Positions 1 to 4,774 of a stretch of DNA of 5,567 nucleotides are shown here, piece after piece. Source of the stretch: Elusimicrobiota bacterium (GTDB lineage Bacteria; Elusimicrobiota; Elusimicrobia; UBA1565; UBA9628); contig JAHFCD010000191.1 of NCBI GenBank assembly GCA_023249695.1, positions 1 through 5,567 on the forward strand. Direction: 5' to 3'. Both the position numbers and the translations under genes were made by a program. Numbering within the stretch: position 1 is the stretch's first letter; the number at the start of each line of letters is the position of its first letter. The notes under the pieces are model-generated. The model saw only the letters and a program-made list of their open reading frames with translations, made no database searches and had not been told where the DNA came from.

Positions 1-227
1 CCGGCGTGCTCGGCGTGACCCTCGCCGCGGCTTACGCGCTGCCGGCCTTTCAGGCGGTGTTCTGGGCGCCCGCCGGCCCCGGCTCGGTCAGCGCCCAAGT
101 CACGGACCTGAACCGGCGCGAACGCGCCGTGCTGTGGACGCTCTCCGGCCTCATGCTCTGGATCGGCCTGGCGCCCAAGCCGTGGCTGGCCTGGTTCGAG
201 CCGGCGCTGCGGGGGCTCGTGCGATGA
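1..227 (+). CDS. nuoM: NADH-quinone oxidoreductase subunit M, C-terminal end (5' truncated by the window edge)
   Basis: This is the last 74 codons of an antiporter-like membrane subunit of complex I; the reading frame starts at base 3 and ends at TGA 225-227. What remains shows a hydrophobic helix (about residues 1-20, with AAAYALPAFQ), a polar loop holding the NuoM-type signature DLNRRE, and a further helix (LSGLMLWIGLAPKPWL). The arrangement of helix, short loop, D-L-x-x-R-E, then a helix ending in GLxPxP is the usual NuoM C-terminus. In the complex, NuoM is one of the proton-translocating modules in the membrane arm. The catalytic lysines and glutamate lie upstream, outside the window. The stop overlaps the nuoN start (ATGA at 224-227), so the two are probably translationally coupled. 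NuoL ends differently and lacks this motif, so NuoM is the best call. Confidence 0.9.
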   Translation, partial: GVLGVTLAAAYALPAFQAVFWAPAGPGSVSAQVTDLNRRERAVLWTLSGLMLWIGLAPKPWLAWFEPALRGLVR

Positions 228-1567
228 TGATGCCCCTGGGCTCCCAGGCGATCCTCGCGACGAGCGTGGTCGGCACGCTGTCGCTCGGCCTGATGCGACG
301 GCCGCCCGCGCTCGCGCTGCGCGCGCTCGCCGTGGCCGCGGTCGCCGGCGCGATGCTGTTCGCGATCTGGACGCCGGAGGATCTCATCTCCTCGGCGATC
401 ACCCGCTGCGACGCGATGAGCATCGGCTGGCTGTACCTGATCGGGCTCGGCTCTTTGCCCTTCGCGCTGACTCTCGACGGCGAAGACGACGTCCTCGTCG
501 CGCTGTTCCTGGGGTCCGTACTGGGCATGTCCCTGCTCGCCGCGGCGGCGAACCTGCCGATGCTGTTCATCGCGCTCGAGTTCATGTCCCTGCCGGCCTA
601 TCTCCTGGTCGCCAGGTCGCGACGGAGCGACCTGGCCTTAGAAGCCGCGATCAAGTATTTCTTCGCGGGCGGCGTCGCCGGCGCGCTGTTCATACTCGGG
701 CTCGCGATGTATTACGCCGATACGCACAGCCTCGCGGCCTCGACGGCGCTGTCCCCTCTCGGCCAGGCGGGGACCGTCCTGATGGCGGCCGCCGCGCTCT
801 TCAAGCTCGGCGCGTTCCCGCTGAACTGGTGGCTGCCCGACGTGTACGAGGCGGCCGCGCCCGAGGTGTCGGGCTTCCTGTCCACGGCGATGAAGTCCGC
901 GGCGGTCCTCTTCCTGATGCGGCTCTGCGAGCTGGCGCCGGAGGCGAAGTTCGCCGCCTACCTGCCGGCGATCGGCGCGGCCACGGCGCTCACCGGCGCC
1001 ATCATGGCGCTGCGCCAGGAGCGCCTGCAGCGCCTACTCGCCTACTCCTCGATCTCCAACGCCGGCCTGCTGATCATCGGCGTCGGCGCGTGGGCGGCCG
1101 CCGGCCGCTCCGCCGAAGGCGTCTCCGCCATCCTGTTCTTCCTCGGCGCGTACGCGTTCATGAGCAACGGGACGTTCGCGTTCCTCGGCCACTCCGGCCT
1201 CGAGACGCGGACGCAGCTCAAGGGGCGCGGGGCCTCGAGGCCCGCCGCCGCCGCCGCCTTCACGATCCTGCTCTTCTCCCTCGGCGGCATCCCGCCGACG
1301 GGCGGCTTCATCGCGAAGCTCCTGCTGCTCTGGCGCGCCGTGGACGCCGGCATGTTCTGGCCCGCCGTGATCGGGGCGCTCTCCGCCTTGATCTCGCTGT
1401 CCTACTACCTCGGCATGACGCGCGACCTGTGGTTCGAGGCCCCTCAGGGTCCCGCGCCGGCGCCCCGTTCCGGCGCGTCCCTGGTCATCGCGTGCGCCGT
1501 CGGCATCCTTCTGCTCGGCGCCGCGCCGTGGCTGATGTCGTCGCTCGGGGGGACGCTGATCAAATGA
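224..1567 (+). CDS. nuoN: NADH-quinone oxidoreductase subunit N (antiporter-like membrane subunit)
   Basis: This is a polytopic membrane protein of 447 residues with about 14 predicted helices; the family is usually nearer 480, and the shortfall is mainly at the N-terminus. It is the antiporter-like proton-pumping subunit next to the connecting small subunits. By alignment from memory with E. coli NuoN, the key charges are present: E119 in LEFMSLPAY (E. coli E133), K194 in FKLGAFPL (K217), K224 in TAMKSA (K247), and K365 in GGFIAKL (K395). The signature LPDVYEAA is at 204-211. Two conserved positions differ: in the LAYSSIS segment, the usual Lys-Arg before it is Gln269-Arg270, and the usual His after it is Asn279. 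The chosen start is the first of three consecutive ATGs (224, 227, 230), because it forms an ATGA overlap with the nuoM stop and lies 8 nt after a G-run (211-215). The frame is open further upstream, but only inside nuoM. Confidence 0.95.
   Translation: MMMPLGSQAILATSVVGTLSLGLMRRPPALALRALAVAAVAGAMLFAIWTPEDLISSAITRCDAMSIGWLYLIGLGSLPFALTLDGEDDVLVALFLGSVLGMSLLAAAANLPMLFIALEFMSLPAYLLVARSRRSDLALEAAIKYFFAGGVAGALFILGLAMYYADTHSLAASTALSPLGQAGTVLMAAAALFKLGAFPLNWWLPDVYEAAAPEVSGFLSTAMKSAAVLFLMRLCELAPEAKFAAYLPAIGAATALTGAIMALRQERLQRLLAYSSISNAGLLIIGVGAWAAAGRSAEGVSAILFFLGAYAFMSNGTFAFLGHSGLETRTQLKGRGASRPAAAAAFTILLFSLGGIPPTGGFIAKLLLLWRAVDAGMFWPAVIGALSALISLSYYLGMTRDLWFEAPQGPAPAPRSGASLVIACAVGILLLGAAPWLMSSLGGTLIK
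1547..1553 (+). promoter_or_regulatory. Ribosome binding site of nuoA
   Basis: GGGGGGA lies 10 nt before the nuoA ATG at 1564, inside the end of nuoN. It is a G-rich Shine-Dalgarno-like run that supports the ATGA-overlap start. In such GC-rich sequence a G-run can also arise by chance. Confidence 0.45.
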
Positions 1568-1926
1568 GCAAGCTCTCGCTGTTCGCCCTGGCCGTCAACT
1601 TCCTGGTCGTACTGGGCATCACCGGCCTGTTCGCCAACGCCGGCCGCCTGTTCGGTCCGCGCCCGAAGCATAAGGGCGACGCGGACCTCCCGTACGAGAC
1701 CGGCCTGCCGCCGCTGGCGCCCGCCTACGAGCGCATGACCGTCTCGTATTGGCGCTACGCGGTGCTGTTCGTCGTGTTCGACGTGGACCTCGCCTTCCTG
1801 CTGCCGTGGGCGCTCGCCAGGCCCATCCTCGACTTCACGAGCATGATGGCGATCACGGGCTTCATCGCCCTCGTCCTGCTGATGCTGGCGTACTTCTGGC
1901 GCAAGGGGGTTCTCGAATGCCGCTGA
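1564..1926 (+). CDS. nuoA: NADH-quinone oxidoreductase subunit A
   Basis: This is a small membrane subunit of 120 residues, normal for NuoA, with three predicted helices (about 6-27, 63-85 and 94-112). NuoA sits at the junction between the peripheral and membrane arms, and its helix 1-2 loop lies near the quinone channel. The loop signature reads YETGLPP (44-50); the family often has Cys at the third position, though E. coli has Ser, so Thr46 is a tolerated type of change. The second-helix signature reads LFVVFDVD followed by LPWA, so Asp73 and Asp75 stand where E. coli has D79 and E81: a conservative Glu-to-Asp change. The start overlaps the nuoN stop as ATGA, and the 3' end overlaps nuoB by 10 nt. 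Its position directly after nuoN, not at the head of the operon, is unusual. Confidence 0.95.
   Translation: MSKLSLFALAVNFLVVLGITGLFANAGRLFGPRPKHKGDADLPYETGLPPLAPAYERMTVSYWRYAVLFVVFDVDLAFLLPWALARPILDFTSMMAITGFIALVLLMLAYFWRKGVLECR
1903..1909 (+). promoter_or_regulatory. Ribosome binding site of nuoB
   Basis: AAGGGGG lies 7 nt before the ATG at 1917, inside the end of nuoA. It decides the nuoB start: the frame is open further upstream within nuoA, but only this ATG has a good site and gives the usual NuoB N-terminus. Confidence 0.65.
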
Positions 1927-2420
1927 ATTATGAGGATACGGCGGCAGCCGGAGGAGAGACGGTGCCCGCGGGCGTCATGACGACCCAGCTCGACGCGGCC
2001 CTCGGCTGGGCGCGCAAGTACTCGATCTTTCAGTACCCGTTCGTGACCGCGTGCTGCGGCATGGAGTACATGTCGACGGCCGCCTCGCATTACGACATGG
2101 ACCGCTTCGGCGCCGGCTTCCCGCGCTTCTCGCCGCGCCAGGCCGACGTGCTCATGGTGGTCGGCACGATCTCGCACAAGATCGCGCCCGTCCTGCGCCG
2201 CATCTACGACCAGATGGCCGAGCCCAAGTGGGTCGTGGCCTTCGGCGTCTGCACCTGCACGGGCGGCTTCTACAACAATTATTCGACGGTGCAGGGCATC
2301 GACACGATCATTCCGGTGGATCTCTATATTCCGGGCTGCCCGCCTCGCCCGGAGACCGTGATCCAGGGCCTGACGATGCTCCAGGAAAAGATCGAGAAGA
2401 CGAAGGGGCAGTTCCGATGA
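1917..2420 (+). CDS. nuoB: NADH-quinone oxidoreductase subunit B (cluster N2 subunit)
   Basis: This 167-residue protein (usual range about 160-220) carries the terminal [4Fe-4S] cluster N2, which passes electrons to quinone at the interface with NuoD. The cluster ligands are visible: the tandem pair Cys46-Cys47 in TACCGMEY, Cys112 in FGVCTCTGG, and Cys141 in IPGCPPRPE. The segments SPRQADVLMVVGT (72-84) and IPVDLYIPGC (132-141) are typical of the family. An extra cysteine, Cys114, sits two residues after ligand Cys112, where Ser or Asn is common. The related small subunits of NiFe hydrogenases and energy-converting hydrogenases share the fold, but the tandem cysteine pair and the neighbours settle it as NuoB. 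It overlaps nuoA by 10 nt, the only junction here that is not ATGA, and has the clearest ribosome binding site in the window. Confidence 0.97.
   Translation: MPLNYEDTAAAGGETVPAGVMTTQLDAALGWARKYSIFQYPFVTACCGMEYMSTAASHYDMDRFGAGFPRFSPRQADVLMVVGTISHKIAPVLRRIYDQMAEPKWVVAFGVCTCTGGFYNNYSTVQGIDTIIPVDLYIPGCPPRPETVIQGLTMLQEKIEKTKGQFR
2403..2408 (+). promoter_or_regulatory. Ribosome binding site of nuoC
   Basis: AAGGGG lies 8 nt before the ATG at 2417, within the last codons of nuoB. It supports the short nuoC start over longer in-frame readings that would run back inside nuoB. Confidence 0.6.
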
Positions 2421-2908
2421 GCGACAGCCCCCTGCGCGGCGAACGCCGCGACCTCCCGGCCGCCGAGAATCACGCGGCGCTCGCCCGGCTCCGGGCCGAA
2501 GGCTACAACATGCTCGTCGACATGACCTGCGTGGACTACCAGGCCCAAGGCAAGACGCCCCGCTTCGACGTGATCTATCGCCTCATGCGCCTCGACGCGG
2601 CGACGGGCGACGATCTGGGCCGCGTGGAGGCGCATTGCGCCGTCGACGAGCTGCGCGTCCTGCGCTCGGTCAAGGACATCTGGCCCGCCGCCGACTGGCT
2701 CGAGCGCGAGAGCTGGGACATGTTCGGCGTCAAGTTCGCCGACCGCCCCGGGATCAAGCGCCTGCTCATGTACGAGGAGTTTGCGGGACACGCCTTGCGC
2801 AAGGATTACCCGATCGCCAAGCGCCAGCCGCTGATCGGGCCGAAAAGCGGGGACAAGGCCGACAGCCCCTCCTTCAATATTTTAAAGCCGACGATCACGG
2901 GCGAATGA
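2417..2908 (+). CDS. nuoC: NADH-quinone oxidoreductase subunit C (30 kDa subunit)
   Basis: NuoC is a structural subunit of the peripheral arm that packs on NuoD and NuoB; it carries no cofactor. The 163-residue protein shows the family's order: LVDMTCVDY (33-41), a beta-strand region, KDIWPAADWLERE (86-98), WDMFGVKF (100-107), and RLLMYEEF (115-122) followed by GHALRKDYP (124-132). The ERExxDMFG motif is diagnostic. The canonical GHPLRKDYP has Ala126 in place of Pro. The N-terminal part before the first conserved strand is only about 30 residues, somewhat short, but the ATGA overlap with nuoB and the AAGGGG site support this start. The KRQPLI tail (135-140) resembles, from memory, the complex I form with a matching NuoD type seen in many bacteria. 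It is a separate gene, not fused to nuoD as in E. coli. The last codons hold an AT-rich patch before nuoD. Confidence 0.95.
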   Translation: MSDSPLRGERRDLPAAENHAALARLRAEGYNMLVDMTCVDYQAQGKTPRFDVIYRLMRLDAATGDDLGRVEAHCAVDELRVLRSVKDIWPAADWLERESWDMFGVKFADRPGIKRLLMYEEFAGHALRKDYPIAKRQPLIGPKSGDKADSPSFNILKPTITGE

Positions 2909-4242
2909 TGAGCGACACCAGCGAGCGCAGCCAGAAGACGTACATGCTGAACATGGGACCGGCGCATCCGGCCATGCACGGCGTCGTGCGCCTGGTCCTC
3001 GAGCTCCAGGGCGAGCGGATCGTGGACGTGGACACCGAGATCGGCTATCTCCACCGCGCCTTCGAGAAGCACGCCGAGAACGAGACCTGGAACAACGTGG
3101 TGCCGTGGACCGACCGCCTGAACTACGTCTCCCCGCTGATCAACAACGTCGGCTACGCGATGGCCGTCGAGCGGCTGGCGGGGATCGACGTGCCCGAGCG
3201 CGGCCAGTACATCCGCGTCATCGCCTGCGAGATCTCGCGCATCACCGACCACCTGACGTGCGTCGGCGCCGGCGCGATGGAGCTCGGGGCCTTCACCGTT
3301 TTCCTGTACCTGATCAAGGCCCGCGAATACCTGTATCAGCTCGTCGACAACCTGACCGGCGCCCGCATCACGACCGCGTTCACGCGCGTCGGCGGCGTGA
3401 AGGGCGATCTGCCGGCGGACTTCGCCGAGAAGTTCGCCGCGATCGCGAAGGAGATCCGCACGGCCGTGGCCGAGAGCGACAAGCTGCTCACGCGCAACCG
3501 GATTTTCATGGACCGCATGGAAGGCACCGGGATCATGTCGCCCGCCGACGCGATCGCCTACGGCATCACGGGCCCGTTCCTGCGCTCGACCGGCGTCGCC
3601 TACGACGTTCGGCGCGCGCATCCCTACGGCGTGTACGGCAAGCTCGACTTCGAGATCCCCGTCGGCACGACCGGCGACAACTACGACCGGTATCTCTGCC
3701 GCATGGCCGAGATCGAGCAGTCGCTGCGGCTCGTCGAGCAGTGCCTCGCGCAGATCCCCGAGGGCAAGCATTCGCTCGAGCCGAAGGAGATCAAGTACGC
3801 CTACGAGATCCAGGACGCCGGCAAGCACGGCGACACGGCGCTGCTGGCCAAGTACGCCGCGAAGGTGGACCAGACCCTGGCGGGCATGAGCAAGGACGAC
3901 CAGCCCAACACCCGCGTCCTCGACCGCAAGATCACGCTTCCGGCCAAGGAGACGACCTACGGCAGCATCGAAGGGCTGATGAACCATTTCGAGCTCGTCA
4001 TGTGGTCCTGGGGCGTGAAGATCCCGCCGTCGGAGACCTACTTCGCCGTCGAGGGCGGCAACGGCGAGCTCGGCTTCCACATCGTCAGCGACGGCGGCGA
4101 CGGCCCCTACCGCGTGCGCTGCCGCCCGCCGTGCCTGTTCCCGATGGCGGCGCTCAAAAAGCTTCTGATCGGCGGACAAATCGCGGACATCATACCGACC
4201 TTCGGCTCGGTGAACATGATCGCCGGGGAACTCGACCGATGA
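2905..4242 (+). CDS. nuoD: NADH-quinone oxidoreductase subunit D (49 kDa quinone-site subunit)
   Basis: NuoD forms the quinone-binding chamber with NuoB. The 445-residue protein has MGPAHPAMHG (17-26), GYLHRAFEK (47-55), DRLNYV (70-75) and the C-terminal AGELDR. Aligned from memory with Thermus Nqo4, the quinone-head residues His38 and Tyr87 are His25 and Tyr74, a constant offset of 13. The N2-neighbouring Arg84 is kept as Arg71, but His169 is replaced by Thr156 (in GARITTAF), and the buried Asp139 is Glu126 (in AMELGAF). The C-terminus reads GSVNMIAGELDR, with Asn where many family members have Asp. These features resemble the NuoD form of many menaquinone users. Group 4 NiFe hydrogenase large subunits are relatives, but the NiFe ligand cysteines are absent. 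Two ATGs are possible (2905 or 2908). I prefer 2905 because it gives ATGA with the nuoC stop. No good ribosome binding site is seen. Confidence 0.97.
   Translation: MMSDTSERSQKTYMLNMGPAHPAMHGVVRLVLELQGERIVDVDTEIGYLHRAFEKHAENETWNNVVPWTDRLNYVSPLINNVGYAMAVERLAGIDVPERGQYIRVIACEISRITDHLTCVGAGAMELGAFTVFLYLIKAREYLYQLVDNLTGARITTAFTRVGGVKGDLPADFAEKFAAIAKEIRTAVAESDKLLTRNRIFMDRMEGTGIMSPADAIAYGITGPFLRSTGVAYDVRRAHPYGVYGKLDFEIPVGTTGDNYDRYLCRMAEIEQSLRLVEQCLAQIPEGKHSLEPKEIKYAYEIQDAGKHGDTALLAKYAAKVDQTLAGMSKDDQPNTRVLDRKITLPAKETTYGSIEGLMNHFELVMWSWGVKIPPSETYFAVEGGNGELGFHIVSDGGDGPYRVRCRPPCLFPMAALKKLLIGGQIADIIPTFGSVNMIAGELDR
4225..4230 (+). promoter_or_regulatory. Ribosome binding site of nuoE
   Basis: GGGGAA lies 8 nt before the nuoE ATG at 4239, inside the last codons of nuoD. 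It supports the ATGA-overlap start rather than any of the many in-frame positions inside nuoD. Confidence 0.5.
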
Positions 4243-4736
4243 CGCCCAACGCCGCCGCCGCCGTCAAGGCCGCCTTCACTCCCGAGCAGGAGGCGGCGCT
4301 CGTCGCGTGGACGAAGAAGTATCCGTACACGAACCTCGGCCTCATCGAGGCGCTGCGCTCCGTCCAGGACTGGCACCGCCAAGTCGAGCCCGCCGCCGCG
4401 GCGCGCGTGGCCGAGATCTTCGGCCTGCCGTTCAACCACGTCTGGGGCGTCGCCACCTTCTTCCCGACCTACACGCGCTGGAAGACGGGCGAGAAGCGCG
4501 TCGGCATCTGCCACGGCTTGACCTGCTTCCTCGCGGGCTCCGACAAGATGGAGAAGTGCCTGGAGAAGACCCTCGGCGTGCCGAAGAAGACCGCGACCGC
4601 CGACGGGAAGCTCTCTTGGGAGCCGATGGAGTGCCTGGGCTCGTGCGAGCACGGCCCCGCGCTCCAGGTCAACGACCGTTTCGTGGGCAGGGCGACGGAA
4701 GAATCGATTTCAAAGCTCAAGGACATGAAGCGATGA
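4239..4736 (+). CDS. nuoE: NADH-quinone oxidoreductase subunit E ([2Fe-2S] cluster N1a subunit)
   Basis: NuoE is the 24 kDa-type subunit that pairs with NuoF and holds the [2Fe-2S] cluster N1a in a thioredoxin-like domain. The 165-residue protein (usual length about 155-180) has an N-terminal helical part (13-60), the family segment HVWGVATFF (67-75), and all four cluster ligands: Cys91 and Cys96 in CHGLTC, then Cys132 and Cys136 in ECLGSC. The spacing (C-x4-C, C-x3-C) is canonical, so the electron path beside FMN looks intact even though NuoF has unusual substitutions. An additional cysteine (Cys107) is not a ligand in the family. Related HoxE or HndA proteins of NAD-linked hydrogenases look similar, but here the gene sits between nuoD and nuoF. 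It overlaps nuoD as ATGA, and its stop overlaps the start of a 13-codon mini-ORF, also as ATGA. Confidence 0.95.
   Translation: MTPNAAAAVKAAFTPEQEAALVAWTKKYPYTNLGLIEALRSVQDWHRQVEPAAAARVAEIFGLPFNHVWGVATFFPTYTRWKTGEKRVGICHGLTCFLAGSDKMEKCLEKTLGVPKKTATADGKLSWEPMECLGSCEHGPALQVNDRFVGRATEESISKLKDMKR
4719..4723 (+). promoter_or_regulatory. Ribosome binding site preceding the nuoE/nuoF mini-ORF
   Basis: AAGGA lies 9 nt before the ATG at 4733 and about 48 nt before the nuoF ATG, so it can serve only the mini-ORF directly. It is inside the last codons of nuoE. Confidence 0.45.
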
Positions 4737-4774
4737 GCTCTTCCCGGGAAGAGTCGGCGAATAACTTTTCATGA
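4733..4774 (+). CDS. 13-codon mini-ORF bridging nuoE and nuoF (possible translational-coupling peptide)
   Basis: This open frame would encode MSSSREESANNFS and has no recognisable homologue. It is reported because of its placement. Its ATG overlaps the nuoE stop as ATGA (4733-4736), its TGA overlaps the nuoF ATG as ATGA (4771-4774), and AAGGA lies 9 nt before it. It fills the only gap in this operon that would otherwise interrupt stop/start overlaps. The likely role, inferred, is to deliver terminating ribosomes to the nuoF start, which lacks its own Shine-Dalgarno sequence. The peptide itself need not be functional. It could also be chance, since a start overlapping a stop as ATGA is the local habit and a short frame ending at the next ATGA is not very improbable. 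Confidence 0.4.
   Translation: MSSSREESANNFS
4738..4753. repeat. Perfect 16-bp palindrome in the nuoE/nuoF gap
   Basis: CTCTTCCCGGGAAGAG reads the same on both strands. In RNA it could form a 6-bp stem (CTCTTC with GAAGAG) closed by CCGG, with a possible G-U extension using 4737 and 4754. It lies wholly inside the mini-ORF, between the nuoE stop and the nuoF start. There is no following T-run, so it does not look like an intrinsic terminator. It could be an mRNA processing or stability element, a modulator of nuoF translation, or an operator-like dyad; none of these is shown by sequence alone. Confidence 0.7.

Noticed and set aside
1243..1258. GCC trinucleotide repeat as a phase-variable tract
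   Set aside because: It is a short in-frame run coding for Ala341-345 of NuoN; slippage by one unit would not shift the frame, and such runs are common in GC-rich genes.
829..1563. Open frame in a shifted plus frame running through nuoN into nuoA
   Set aside because: The part inside nuoN is an Arg/Ala/Pro-rich shadow; only the portion from 1564 is real (nuoA).
2806..4179. Long open frame on the minus strand (457 codons) opposite nuoD
   Set aside because: It mirrors the nuoD codons and is rich in Val, Leu, Asp, Ala and Arg, as expected for the antisense of a GC-rich gene. It has no recognisable domain, and nuoD is certain.
2905..4242. Group 4 NiFe-hydrogenase large subunit instead of NuoD
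   Set aside because: The NiFe ligand CxxC pairs at the N- and C-terminal ends are absent, and the quinone-site His25/Tyr74 are present.
4735..4748. GAGCTC next to CCCGGG, resembling a cloning polylinker
   Set aside because: Only two sites occur and they do not match a known linker order. They sit at a natural ATGA junction and are part of a symmetric palindrome, so vector contamination is not supported.
4738..4753. Intrinsic terminator after nuoE
   Set aside because: There is no T-run after the hairpin, and nuoF follows immediately in the same operon.
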